A stretch of DNA of 64,000 bases from Aplidium turbinatum (lineage: Eukaryota; Chordata; Ascidiacea; Aplousobranchia; Polyclinidae): contig OU964921.1 of NCBI GenBank assembly GCA_918807975.1, positions 7,349,498 to 7,413,497 of the forward strand, in the 5' to 3' direction. A model generated the notes under the pieces. The model was not told where the DNA came from. It saw only the letters and a program-made list of their open reading frames with translations, and ran no database searches. A program made the translations under genes and the position numbers. Shown one piece after another: positions 35,501-46,999 of the stretch. The first letter of the stretch is position 1. Each line of letters begins with the position of its first letter.

Positions 35501-38500
35501 TAAACATTGTGTGTATTTTTGTTATGTGTCTCCTTTGTATTTTAATAAATAATTGATTGATTGATTGAAGTAATTTTGTCAATTTAATAAAGTCTATTTG
35601 AATAAGCTGAAGATGCTATTACTATAGCGAAATCGATTCTTAATAAAATACACTAAGAGGTTTGATTGTTGTGCAAATGCCAGCATTTGATGAATGCAAA
35701 AAAGCAGCACCATCTTGATTGAAGTAAATAATCTTATTTCATTTCACAAGCGACTCATGTCCTTCTTTTCAACCTGCTTTTAGATCTTGGAAACCGGTAA
35801 AGAGATCATGGAGGTTGAAGAGAGCGGTTACAATACCCGTCAACCGACCGTGTTTGTTGGCAACATAGGCGGCCGTAACAATTTTATACTCCAAGTATGC
35901 GCTGAAGGGGTGTGGCTTATGGATGGAGTGAAATTATTGCAACAAATTCCAATTGATTTAGGTAAGCCATTTTTTGCTTGTCATCTGCCAAAGCAACAGA
36001 AAAGATATGTACTCACTACTCATGCATTGATGGAGGCTTAGAAAAAAAAAACACTGTGAACAGTATATTCTGAAATACTAACAGATATACATATCTGTTT
36101 CTCGGCAGCCGATTTGTAGCAAGAATTGACAGCGATAGACACCGTGTTTCGCCCATGAGGCTGGGCTCATGATCTACATATACAGATATATATATCAGTA
36201 TTGTATTGACGCAAGGCCATTATTATTATCGAGGCGCACTGTTTGATTTTAGAGCTTTTGTTCACCTAAAATTTTTCCGTTCACCTTTTTCTTTTTATGC
36301 CAGGCTCACCAATCATCCAATGCTCACTGCTGGACCCTTACGTAATGCTGCTGACCGCTGACGGCCAGTTTGTAATGCTAACGTTGAAACAGGCGGACAC
36401 CGAGTTCGGGTACAAACTGCATTGCTCCAATCCTTCACTTTCTCAAGTAAGTCGATCATGTCATGGTTTGAGATTGTTATTAGGGATGATGTATCATCAT
36501 TTATCCAGGCAGCAAATCAGTCATTTTTTACATTGATTCAACGTCTGCAGACGTTGCATCAATGTAAAAAACGATTGGTTTTCTGTCTGGGTAGGGCGAG
36601 GCACTCTTGCACTACATTACAATAATGTAACCCGTTGGCAAGTAATTGCTTTATGAAGATAACGGACGTTTTTTCTTGACGTTTTCTACCCCATTCAGAC
36701 TCCGGTTTACACCCATGTCCACAGACGAACACTACCAATGCCACTTCCGTCAGCGCATCAATGTTTTTGAATTGATTTAGCTTCTGAACTTGTCGATATG
36801 AAAACGTTGACGTAACTGAGATATTACGTCAATGTAAAAGTGGACCGGTTCACTGGCTGAGTGTACCACACGACTGGTTAAGTTGCAAAGCAGATGATAA
36901 TCATTTCAGACTTAATAAATTATTAAAGGATGTCATAATTTTTTCTTTTACAATTAATCGAATATTTTAGTCAATAAAACGGTTACATTTATGTACATTG
37001 TACATTTGTACAAGCTTACGAAACTTCCCTTGGCTATGCGGATTGTTGATTTTTTTCATGTTCAAATAAATAAAATCGTGTGAACCGCATTAATTACCAT
37101 CTATTCTATACGATGTTGCTGTTTTACCCCAGATCCCCCAAGTTCGATGTGTATGTCTGTACGCTGACGTAAGCGGGTTGTTTGCAAGCAAAGACCAACC
37201 TAGTCCCAAGGCCACCCAACCGACGGAGGAAGTGATTTCAGACGGGGATTATAAATTGACGGAGAAATGGGGCGGCTCGTCCAACAAAGACGGCCCTGAA
37301 AAAGTTCTTGCCGGCTCCCAGGGTTCCATTACGTGAGTTACGTTTACGATCGTATTCCATTTTTTGTCAGCAAAACTTAAAAAAATGGCAATTATTCTTG
37401 TTTCCTGGTTATGTGAAAATCATCATTAAAATTAGACATCAACAGAATCTTGGTGATTCCAACGTTTTCAAACGTTAAAAAATTTAGTTTGGTATAATTT
37501 GCAGGATTATGTTTGCCTTTCCATTATAGCGCACTGGTTAGACAGGGGCACACTAATCATTGAAGTGAGCCATTGGGATACGTTATTGGGGCGTGAGCTA
37601 TTTCCCAACAAAAATGCCTCAAATCGGTCCAACTACTTTCAGCAGTGGTGAAGCTTAAAGTCTACGACAGTCTTAACTTTCACTTACTATTCACATTCAC
37701 ATACCAACAATGGTTGGTTCTGATACAGCTCATGACCTACATGCGGTTTAGTCTCTAATGCTCTCAAGGCAGGTCGTTTAACCGAACGTCCTTTTTTTTA
37801 TCAATTTTGTGTTCCAGAGCTGACGAGGAAGACGAATTGTTATATGGCGAATCTGACCATGACGTCATTTTTCCTTCTTTGAACAAACCTCAAACATCAG
37901 AAAGCGAGTCACAAATGGAAGAGAGCTCTTTCAAAATCGACAAGGAAAGGACGTTTTGGGCGGCTTTAGTTCGTGACAATGGCTGCTTGGAGGCTAGTAC
38001 ACTAGTTTCACTGTTATTTGTTTGGACAACAACAGCTGCTGGGAGGCCACTTTTATGGTTTATTTTTGGATAAAAACGATTTTTAATCTCCGATAATAAG
38101 ATAGATTTTTGAGTAGTTGAGTTTCTGTTTGGTTCACGATTTGTGCTAAATAAATGTAAATACCTGTCCAGTGTCAGACACAACCAATTAACAACTTCAC
38201 CCGCATGGTCGGTTTTGAGAGCGCCTGTGTGGCACCTGTCAAAAGTATGCGGGTTTAGCTTAGCAATACACTTAATGACATGCCGGAAGGTGGACACAAA
38301 GATAGGTTGTCTTCTTAACCATTTAATTTGGAGTTTCAATCACCAGGCGTATGAGGTTCTTCAAATAAAGTTGTTTTTTCACCAGATCTATGAAATACCA
38401 AGTTTCACGCTTGCCTATATGGTCAAGAACTTCACCAACGGTCCAAAGCTACTTGTGGACAGCAGTCATTCTTACTCATTTTCAGGTAAGTACATAACCG

Positions 38501-41500
38501 AGGCAGCAAAATCGGTCATCCTGTCTGAGAAATGATCATCGCTTTAATGTCGTTTTGTAATTTTGTTACATAAAGACCAAGCAAATGAGGTGAGACTTTC
38601 AAAACTGCAAAGTCTCAGCAGAACATTCTAAACTTAATGAATACATATTATCAACGCATTTTGAACGATATTTCTATGTTTGTTAACGATCTTTTTCTAT
38701 TTAGTTACTTTGTTGTAAAACTGCTGATGTGGCGTATCGTAATGGTCAGTACACACGTCACAAACAGGATAAAATTGTTCTTTTCATGAGCGCAGAAGAC
38801 ATGGCGAAGGGCATGCCTCCGCGACACACGGACAGCCCCAACATATTTGAGCTGCTTCTCGTGGGGTTAGGATATAAGAAAAGTCGTCCGCACATATTGG
38901 TGAGTTTGCTTCTCAAGAATTTCTCAGAAAAAAAATTAAATTTTTATTTTTTCTGTTTGTGAAACCTCAATCGTCTTTGTTCAATGGAAAATAATAATAA
39001 CTACAAATTATATTTATAGATTAATATCTTGCATTCTTTCTATGACTGTAGACTAAACTATTACTGTTTTTGCCCCCTTGATAAAGCCAGTCGTGCTGAC
39101 TGACGAAACGTCGGAAATAAAAGCTAGTTATCATTTCAACATCCCATGATAGTCTCTCTAGTCTACAGTCACCGGAAGAACGCAAGAAATTAACTTATAA
39201 TTATAACACTCTGTGAACAGTCCCATTCTGTATTTACAAACTATGTAATTGTTTATATTAATTATATTGTTTTACAATGTGTTGTAAATGATAGTACAGT
39301 AGTTTATTATGTTCACTTTTTGTGTAAATACAGGTTGCAAGCAGTAATATTATTCAATATAAAAAAAACTTGCTTTTTGTTTCATCTACTGTAATCGATG
39401 CACCAAAATCCCTGTTAATTTTTATCACCGCTTGAATGTGCAGTTATACGGTACTTTTTTTCAATCAATCAATCATTTTATTTTTCGTCATTAACGCGTC
39501 CGGGACGAAAAAGATACTAACTACAAAAATCGATATAAACCTACCAGCACGTTAACGAACGGGAAAAGATGGCAAAACCTTGAAAGGTTTAAAACGTGCC
39601 TGAATGAAAAATTATGTAGTAGGCTATATATCAGTAGTTAGCACGGCCACAAAACCCAAACGTTACTTAAACCTATTGATGTGAAATTTCAATTTAACTC
39701 TGTTCCTTTCAGGCTCGCGTGAATGAGGAACTGTTGATATTTGAAGCCTTTTCCTACAAAGTTAATGAACAGAATGTCAGGAGCAGTTCCCTTCAAATTC
39801 GATTTAAAAAAGTAAAGAAAACTCACTTCATTCAAAAATAATTCTAGTCGACTTTCAAGTCTGCCTGGTGTTTATGTGACTTTTAAATTAGTTTGTTTTT
39901 ACTTATACTCTTTGAGTTGTATTTTGAAAAGCACTTTATTAATGTATTCAATTCCCAACAATAAATTACACTGTGAAGAAGGGAGCGTTCTTCCTGGCTA
40001 TCAGTACTATAACAAAGAACAGTAATAAAGATTGAAACAAAGTTCATTTTTTATCATACTTTGATCACTCTTGCGTGACTCAGCAGTTGCAAGTTTTGAT
40101 TTCTTGTGGTAACTGTTTTTTTTTTTTACATTATCTCGATATCGTCTTATATTAAATCAATGTAAACACCAAGCTGTTGTGCAAAGTGGGAAAGGAAATG
40201 CCTTCAACTCGCCAAAATATGAAGCATTGCGAATTTTTAACTATTATTTTCATTTAGAAAACTCATAATCGCGATGTTCTCTGGTGAAATCTCTTATCCA
40301 TAAACATGAATTGAAATCTCTTATCCATTTTCATCAGGTCAATCACAACATTATGATTCGTCGTCTGCCTGGTTCTTATGACGCTGAATCGGAACGACAA
40401 ATATTGTTTCGTCAGACACGCCTTCGTCCATTTGAAAATGTGGGCGGCTACGCAGGGGTAAGCAACACACTGCACAAGTAAATGAGATGTTTATGTATAA
40501 AGCTTTTTACGTACGTGATTTCACGCATGCCCGTTGTGTTAATTACACGACACAGTATAGATCTTCTGGCATTAACTCAGGGTCGACTAATCCTCACCCA
40601 GTGGGTAACAAGTGCCGCAAAGGCCTTGTAAGTGCTCGCATGGGACTACTTCAGTATAAAACAATCTTGAGTTTCCATGATTGCTTTGGAGATGTTGATT
40701 TAAATCAGTAAAGATTTGAATGTGTATAGCTCTGTGTATCACAAAGCCGTATGTAGATGCCATGTAGGCCGTTGTTAAAAAAGGTTGTTGCCCTTGCATT
40801 TATCTTTCAATAAAGTTATTTGTGTTTAGGTTTTCCTCTGCGGTCCATACCCCCACTGGATATTTGTAACGGTCAGAGGTGCTCTACACTGTCACCCAAT
40901 GACGGTAGATGGCCCAGTGTCTTGTTTTGTGTCTTTCCATAACGTCAACTGCCCCAACGGCTTTCTTTACTTTAATCAACAGGTATCTCATGTTCGACTA
41001 TATTTCAGTTATTTTGCTTAACTTTTCTTCTTTTGCCATTTTTTTTTTAATTCATTGAGTTAAAGATTATGAACATAGTAGAAAATTCACTCATCCAAAA
41101 ATAGTATTAGCTGAGCTTATTTGTTACAATTGGAACAATTATTTTTGACACTATCTTTATAAAAATTACTCATCGGTTCATGCATTATTGTATGATGCAA
41201 AAATTATTCATCAGTTCATGCACTATTGTATGATGCAAAAATTACTCATCAGTTCATGCACTATTGTATGATGCAAAAATTACTCATCAGTTCATGCACT
41301 ATTGTATGATGCAAAAATTACTCATCAGTTCATGCACTATTGTATGATGCAAAAATTACTCATCAGTTCATGCACTATTGTATGATGCAAAAATTACTCA
41401 TCAGTTCATGCACTATTGTATGATGCAAAAATTACTCATCAGTTCATGCACTATTGTATGATGCAACATGTGATCTTTTAAGTTGTTTTGACGTCAAGCC

Positions 41501-44500
41501 TTACACTTTCATTTTCTCCGCAGGGTGAGCTCAGGATTTGCATGTTACCGGCCCATATGAAGTACGACAATTTGTGGCCTGTCAGAAAAGTGTCCTTTAG
41601 ATCAACTCCCCATTTTATCACCTACTCCATTGAGCACAAAGTATGGGAAGTTTAGTTTGTCTCCTTCATGTACCATTTGCATAACTACATTCAGGGCGCC
41701 ACGGTCTTGACTTTAAGATCTCATCAGTGCAGTAAAATCTCGTCAGTGCAATAAACGTGCACAGGATCGAACGTTTTTTTACCAGGGCTGTGGAGTTGGG
41801 CGAAGAAAATACGACTCCGACTTCTCGGTTTATAACTGGCCAACTCCGGACATGCCAAAATCCCTCCGACTCCACAGCTGTTTTTTTTTTCGCTGAGACT
41901 TTTCGGTCATTTGTCCGAAATAACTTGAAAAAATTCGGTCATTTTTTATTTAGTTCGGTCATTTTTTCTGATGAAAATATTTCCTTTCAAGTAGCTGGTA
42001 CAAACCAAACTTTGCACTTCCTGACTAGCTACAACATTAAGTTTCCCTGAGAAACGTTGTCGTGTTTTATCTGAGAAAAGTTTGAACAGACAAACATTTC
42101 TTCAACGTTCATCAGCGAAACTCAACCTTGCAACACTTTTTTTCGGACATTTTGCTGAAAAATCGGTGAATGACCGGAAAAGCCCCCCAGCTCCACAGCC
42201 CTATGCGACTGCTTTTATTACGGCTGCAGCTACTTTAAATAGTTTCAAAAACTTATTTGCATTTCCCATAATCTTGCCTTCTGATTCTCTATTCTGAGGA
42301 GCACATGGCAAGCCACCCAACCAGGAAGAGTTTAATACTTGCTTGATGAAATGTAGTTTTAAGGTTGTTACACTTACTTTATGCATAGCTTGCCCATACT
42401 TCTCGTATAGTTTCGGACAATTTTTAAGACCAATTGTCAATCATTTCAGGTTTACGCGCTTGCATCGAGCGTGTCCGAACCTTGTACCCGGTTACCATTC
42501 CTTAATTGCGACAACGAACGGGAATTTGAAGATTTAGACAGAGGCGAAAGATTTGTCTACCCTCATATTGATAAGTTTTCTGTCCAACTCATCTCTCCCA
42601 TCAGCTGGGAACTGATTCCCAACGCAAGGTGAGTCTCTCGGTTCCAAATCTCCAATTTTATTTCACGCAACTGCTTTGGAATACTTGAAAGTCTCAACAT
42701 CTGTTCATATGTTGTAGGTGTCGTAATCTACAGTATGTAAAATATAATTATTAGTGGTGGTATCAAATTTATCCATTCAAATAAAGAGAATAGACGTATT
42801 GTCACTTGATTCGGACTGACAAGGTCTTTTTAGAGGTCGAAGCTTGGAAGCTTTACTTGGGCATGAACTTGAACCACGTTCACTTGCCTTATTTGATATT
42901 TGTAATACTAATATAAGCTGCTTTGGTCTGTGCGACCAAATTTGCTATCTCTCCAAGATTGCACAGCAAGATCGGGCACATTGATAGAATGTTTCAATTC
43001 AGCAGGCGATATACTAATTGTTCGCTTTTCCATTTGTTAGAATTGACATGGAAGAATTTGAGCATATAACTTGCATGAAGAATGTGTGGTTGAGCTATGG
43101 GAGTGACAGCTCCGTACGTAGAAACTACGTGGTGCTGGGAACTTGCAACATCATGGGGGAAGAAATGAGCTCCAGAGGAAAGGTGATTTGCTGATTACAA
43201 AGGCTGCTTTAAAAACTCTTAAAAAAACTGTCAAGCCATCCAATAAGAGAATTATTGTATCGATGATTTTATACAATATAATGTTTAACAATCGTACTGT
43301 AGTGTAGGTTGTTGCTGAAATTTTCTCTAGTTCAATCGATAAATACTAAAAGCAAACGAAGAAGTAGTAAGATCAAATGATGGCGGATTGAGTCTCAACG
43401 TTCGCAATTGAATAGGACAGTGCTAAATTCATATGCATGTAATGAATGCAATTGTCTGGTAGCATCGTCCAAATACAAGTGAAACTGTTAGGTAATGCGT
43501 CAGTGCTATCCCTGTAAGCTGTAATGTGCTCAGCTACACCTCTAAAAGGCTGCGCTAAAGCTGTCCGTCTTGTAAGGCGCCGAAAGCAATGCATATCTGC
43601 AATGGACGAGCGACACAAAACAAGAGTATTATTGCTGCTAAACTAACACCCTACTTATATTTATTATGGCCTAGTTCTGAAATTGAGCTTTCTTAATACA
43701 TCTAAAATTGTTAATACATATTAGCAAATTTATCTGGTAGTAAATTTTATTATGTTTTATGCATTACATGTATGGTTGATTAATCATTTTGTTTGAATCT
43801 GGCAGATCATCATTCTTGAAGTGATCGAGGTGGTTCCTGAACCGGGGCAACCCCTAACCAGAAACAAGCTGAAGCAGTTGTACAGCGAAGAACAAAAGGG
43901 TCCGGTCACAGCTGTGTGCGGCGTTGAAGGAAATCTCCTTGCAGCCATTGGTCAAAAGGTGAGGAGAACATTTCAATATTTAATATAATGCAGTAACTTT
44001 TCGGAAAATGAGACAAGTAAACGTGTTTTCGATTAACAAAACTGGTCCTTTCTATGTATCATCGCACAACGGACTTTTTCTTTAAACTGAACATTACAAT
44101 ATATGCATTATACAATCATAAAATGCATATCCCGGTTACCACAGATACGGTGAAACAAGCCATAGCCAAGATATAATCTGAAAAACGATATTGCCTAAAG
44201 AGCGACGAGATGGAATTAAATGAAATCCGACCCTTGTGACCACGAGATATAGATTTTCGGTTTTAAATCTGTCATACCGTGCAGCTTGAGTTCTGAGTAG
44301 TGCTTACAAGTGTAGCAATGTCCCGCAAAACATGCACGTTAAAAAACGAAAACCGATGATGCACATGATCCATTTTTACTGTCCTTGCGAAATTTGTGAT
44401 TTCTCTAGTCACTAGTGGAACTGATTTACTGTAAAAGAATCTTAACGGATTAAAATTAGGGTGTTGTGCAAATGTCGGGATTTAGAAGTAAGATGATGAA

Positions 44501-46999
44501 TGCAAATTAGTAGCTTTGCTTCTATCAGTAATTTTTAATCGAAATCTAACCAAAAAAACGTAAATTTAACGTTGTATTATGTTGCAAAAAATTAACAAAA
44601 TATACACTTCTTCAGATTTTTATTTGGAGATTCGACGAAAATCAATCACTCAGAGGGGTGGCGTTTGTTGATACAAACGTCTACGTGCATCATGCCTTCA
44701 GCTTTCGAAGTTTTGCTATTGTGGCTGACATCCAAAAGAGTCTGACTTTGTTAAGATATCAGGTAAGGTTCACGACTTACTATATGCAATTATGCATGCA
44801 TAATTGCATATCATATTACATAGCAATGTAAAACTAATGTAATTTAACTTAATGTAAACATTTCCAACGTTTCTTTTTGCAGGAGGACTTTAAAACGCTC
44901 TCAGTGACAAGTCGGGACATCCGGACGATGGATGTGTACACGGCAGATCTTCTCGTGGACGGACCATCTCTTGGATTTGTCTCCTCCGACCACGACAAAA
45001 ATTTAGTGATCTTCATCTACGATCCTAATGATATCGAGAGCCATGGAGGGAGTCGCCTGATCCGATGCGCGGACATCCACATCGGATCCCATGTCAACTG
45101 CATGTGGAGGATAGGATCGTGTCCGATCGACAAAGCGTCAAATACAGCCAACGAACCTTACGCGACAGCTCATGTTACAATGATGGGTAAGCTCATGTTA
45201 CAATGATGGGTAAGCTCACGTTACAATGATGGGTAAGCTCATGTTACAATGATGGGTAAGCTCACGTTACAATGATGGGTAAGCTCATGTTACAATGATG
45301 AGTAAGCTCATGTTACAATGATGGGTAAGCTCATGTTACAATGATGGGTAAGCTCACGTTACAATGATGGGTAAGCTCATGTTACAATGATGGGTAAGCT
45401 CACGTTACAATGATGGGTAAGCTCATGTTACAATGATGGGTAAGCTCATGTTACAATGATGGGTAAGCAAGACCGTTGGGAGGATAAATTGGACTCGTAC
45501 CATTAGATTCTCTGACCCCATATAAGAATTTCAAAGAAAAATGCACCATATTCAAAGAATACACAGTTGTTTCTTAACTCTCCTGACCCCATGGACAAAT
45601 TACCGGCCCCTAAAATTATCCCCGCTCCAATAGTAAGCTACCTTCTGTACCCCCTGTCAACGCTATTGTGTGTAAGATAACCTAAATCATTAAAATAATA
45701 AATTAAAATTTATAAGCCAGTGGCGTCATTTCGTCTTAGACATCGTCAGTTGCTTAGCCTAGTGGTTGAAGCGCTGATATGATGTTTCAAAAGGCGTAAG
45801 TTCGGCACCTATCGAGGTCATCTTGTTCCGTTTTGGCAAGACAATTGAGCCGTGCATGAAGATTGGCTTCTTAACCTTCCTGTCTTTACCTAAATCTTAA
45901 CAAGCTGGACATTAGCCTGGATACAAAAAAATCTCTGATTGGAGTTGCGTCGGAATTTCTCCAAAGCTTACCTCTCTGTATTGCTACTTGCAATACAGGT
46001 TATTCTTGCAGCATTGCTTTACATTGCAAAAATTAACATCTTTAGTACAGGAAATAAAAATAAAGGCATATCCGAAATCAAGTCCGGTATCGAAAATTGT
46101 TCAAAGTTGTTAACTGGTCTCTGATTCAAATTTTCTGTTGAATAATTGTTGTATGTGTGTATTTATATCTTCAGCTACATTAGACGGTTCCATATGCAAT
46201 ATCCTGCCCGTGGCTGAGAAGATCTACCGAAGACTTCTGATGTTACAAAATGTTATGGCTACAAACTTGCAACACACGGCTGGTCTCAATCCAAAAGGAT
46301 TCAGGTATTTTTGACCTCTATCATTTGTATTTTACGTTTTTTCTTGGTTTGGTTTCTCCTGTCTCTTTCTCGTAAGACATCGGGCAACACAATTTTTCTG
46401 CATCTTGTATCGTATGTTTTTCGTAACACTGCATTGCAAACTGTTTTCTTTGTCAGATTTAGTCTTTTATTTTCTTTTTTTAATCTTTTCCAGGTTACAT
46501 CGCTCCCAGCAACGAGCGCTTGTGAACCCCGCCAAGAACGTATTGGACGGAGACTTATTGTGGAAGTTCAAAGACCTCGGTCATATGGAGAGACAGGAGC
46601 TAGCCAAAAAAATTGGCACTTCCAGCGACCAGGTAGAACGAACACGTTTTCAGCAAATAAACTTGCTTGAAACGTTTAACTTACACAAGTTAAAGGATGT
46701 AGGCTATTTTGTCGTCACCAGATATCTATAACCTTCGCCCAACGACATTTGTATTATTGTAAGTCTTGCGTTTTTAAATTGCGCAACCATTTTGCTAGAA
46801 GCCGTGTTAACATGAAATTTCCTGACACTTCTTCACTTTTGAGAGATTGTGTAGGCCAACTCCCAGAAAATAGTCTCCGCATCTTCCAAGAATAGGGGGT
46901 CGTTATTTTTACACCCATAGCAGGCGTCACAGATACAATTATATTCTTCAGATATTGGATGACTTCATGGATATTCAGAGAGCTACCGTCGTCTTGTGA
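23566..46999 (+). CDS. CPSF1: Cleavage and polyadenylation specificity factor subunit 1
   Basis: CPSF1 (CPSF160) is the large scaffold of the nuclear complex that recognises AAUAAA in pre-mRNA, with CPSF4, WDR33 and FIP1. Exons: 23566-23709, 23954-23981, 24216-24349, 27628-27708, 28076-28245, 28470-28616, 29108-29247, 29524-29634, 30844-30937, 31185-31272, 31937-32050, 32222-32276, 32943-33025, 33647-33721, 34179-34331, 34636-34701, 35784-35961, 36304-36446, 37133-37332, 37818-37992, 38386-38485, 38576-38589, 38705-38899, 39713-39811, 40338-40457, 40830-40982, 41524-41640, 42450-42628, 43041-43182, 43806-43958, 44616-44762, 44883-45186, 46175-46304, 46494-46632, 46952-46999. All phases agree; the sum is 1472 codons plus stop (human about 1443). 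The start [15 protein letters not shown] matches the human N-terminus. Landmarks: [20 protein letters not shown] at about residue 500, [20 protein letters not shown] near 1180, and the CPSF_A C-terminal region ending [20 protein letters not shown]. The intron after 37992 has a GC donor. Exon joins are inferred by homology and frame, without transcript data. Confidence 0.96.
24430..24689. repeat. Long hairpin element, CTGATGA/GAAAC family, copy 2
   Basis: Arms of about 80 bases (from 24508 and from 24598) are inverted around 24590. The right arm reads ACTTCTGATGATCCGTATAG then GTGAAACAGGCTG. The left flank GTGCTCAATGCTAAGC matches the complement of the right flank of the 21600-21905 copy. It lies in CPSF1 intron 3, directly beside a hAT insertion. 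Confidence 0.75.
24690..26854. mobile_element. hAT-type element in CPSF1 intron 3, TAGAGATGTACCGATA ends
   Basis: The perfect inverted ends TAGAGATGTACCGATA and (ATTGGTATC)GGTACATCTCTA are flanked by ATTTTATA at 24682-24689 and 26855-26862. Many GGTATCGG and GGCCGATA repeats lie just inside. The interior (2.2 kb) has no recognisable transposase; a 63-codon frame at 25400 is unassigned. It contains the 76-bp palindrome at 26628. It is non-autonomous or heavily decayed. Confidence 0.85.
26628..26703. repeat. 76-bp perfect palindrome without spacer
   Basis: Two 38-base arms are exact reverse complements and meet at AAAAAAAG|CTTTTTTT with no loop. The arms contain GTTTTACCTTATTTGCATAA. It is inside the 24690-26854 transposon in CPSF1 intron 3. 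Such an uninterrupted palindrome could be a young foldback or an assembly artefact. Confidence 0.95.
28882..28985 (-). mobile_element. SINE family C fragment in CPSF1 intron 6
   Basis: AGCCAATTTTCATATCCACC, TTAAGTGTCTTGCCAAAAGC and TCTGGTGTCAAAT match copies at 33955-34075 and 49470-49590 and, in the opposite direction, at 45752-45900. The box B-like GGTTCGACACCG in better copies supports a tRNA origin. Confidence 0.65.
29729..30633. mobile_element. MITE with tandem GCCGAAAGACATTTT subterminal repeats, CPSF1 intron 8
   Basis: Roughly 150-190 bp at each end consist of short tandem units of the type ATTTTGCCGAAAGAC on the left and their complement on the right. The target duplication is GTATTTTC (29721-29728 and 30634-30641). 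The interior has about four degenerate copies of an 80-100-bp unit with AAGTCTCGTTACTATGCAAG. No transposase was found. Superfamily not certain; the 8-bp duplication suits hAT. Confidence 0.8.
31319..31521. mobile_element. MITE with CGGTGAGTCCGAT inverted repeats, copy 2, CPSF1 intron 10
   Basis: The same family as 20771-20950, with an extra terminal CGGTGAGTCCGAT unit. The flanks GTTTTTAAACT and GTTTTAAACT suggest a duplication of 8-10 bp with a T-run slip. Confidence 0.75.
31769..31835. repeat. Small hairpin repeat, TCCAGACAGCAAAATC type, copy 1
   Basis: The arms CTAGATAGCAACATCTGCGG and the complement of CGCGGATTTTGCTGTCTGG flank a core TTTTTACATCAATGTAAAAA. A related larger hairpin is at 36503-36593. 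It lies about 100 bases before CPSF1 exon 11. Confidence 0.6.
33955..34075 (-). mobile_element. SINE family C copy in CPSF1 intron 14
   Basis: It contains AGCCAATCTTTATGTCTACC, TTTAAGTGTCCTGCCAAAAA and GAGCGGTGTCGAACCGGCG, the last being a box B complement. It ends about 100 bases before CPSF1 exon 15. Confidence 0.7.
35530..35570 (+). repeat. TTGATTGATTGA tail of a probable retroposon
   Basis: AATAAATAATTGATTGATTGATTG follows a stretch with no recognised coding sequence. The pattern resembles the 3' tails of LINE or SINE copies. The 5' limit is unclear. Confidence 0.35.
36503..36593. repeat. Small hairpin repeat, TCCAGACAGCAAAATC type, copy 2
   Basis: The inner 48 bases (36524-36571), centred on CTGCAG, form a palindrome with one mismatch. 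The outer arms ATCCAGGCAGCAAATCAG and TTTTCTGTCTGGGTAG are imperfectly inverted. It is in CPSF1 intron 18. Confidence 0.7.
38576..38589 (+). CDS. CPSF1: 14-nt CPSF1 microexon
   Basis: ACCAAGCAAATGAG sits between AAAG and GTGAGA. It joins the upstream exon (phase 1) to the downstream exon (phase 0) as D-Q-A-N-E and restores the frame that would otherwise be lost. It falls in a loop region of the protein that varies among animals. Support is from phase and splice sites only. Confidence 0.75.
39077..39113 (+). ncRNA. Hammerhead-like motif, Penelope-type end, CPSF1 intron 23
   Basis: CTTGATAAAGCCAGTC, a short loop, then GACTGACGAAACGTCGG gives the order (C)TGATRA, stem, CGAAAC. The sequence CGAAACGTCGGAAATAAAAG is a pattern often found at ends of retroelement fragments. 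Mutations in the conserved core make catalysis unlikely. Confidence 0.35.
39465..39515. repeat. Repeat fragment shared with 21000-21043
   Basis: AATCAATCATTTTATTTTTC then GTCATTAACGCGTCCGGGAC. This is the second copy, in CPSF1 intron 23. Confidence 0.5.
41161..41464. repeat. 38-bp minisatellite, eight units, CPSF1 intron 26
   Basis: Eight head-to-tail units of 38 bp (AAAAATTACTCATCAGTTCA plus TGCACTATTGTATGATGC) fill 304 bases exactly. Only the first two units differ at a few positions, so amplification is recent. It ends about 60 bases before exon 27. Confidence 0.97.
41783..42203. mobile_element. hAT-type element, CAGGGCTGTGGAGT ends, CPSF1 intron 27
   Basis: The left CAGGGCTGTGGAGTTGGG and right CAGCTCCACAGCCCTA are inverted repeats. 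Inside are CGACTCCGAC motifs and several TTCGGTCATTTTTT repeats. The outermost base at the right is changed and no target duplication is evident. Related copies are at 56217-56564 and perhaps 13345. Confidence 0.6.
45168..45466 (+). repeat. 23-bp minisatellite containing the CPSF1 exon 32 splice donor
   Basis: Thirteen exact 23-bp units (GCTCATGTTACAATGATGGG plus TAA, with T/C variation at one position and one G-to-A change). The first unit is the last 19 coding bases of exon 32 plus its GTAA donor start. Each later unit repeats that exon end and donor inside intron 32. Use of any later donor would bring an in-frame TGA from the second unit after MMGKLMLQ. Confidence 0.97.
45752..45900 (+). 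mobile_element. SINE family C copy with tRNA-like head, CPSF1 intron 32
   Basis: TTAGCCTAGTGGTTGAAGCG (box A) and AGTTCGGCACC (decayed box B), followed by a body ending ATGAAGATTGGCTTCTTAAC. The orientation is opposite to the other three copies. Confidence 0.65.

Noticed and set aside
41161-41464. Possible CRISPR array
   Set aside because: Units are head-to-tail with no unique spacers; it is a minisatellite. The same holds for 45168-45466.
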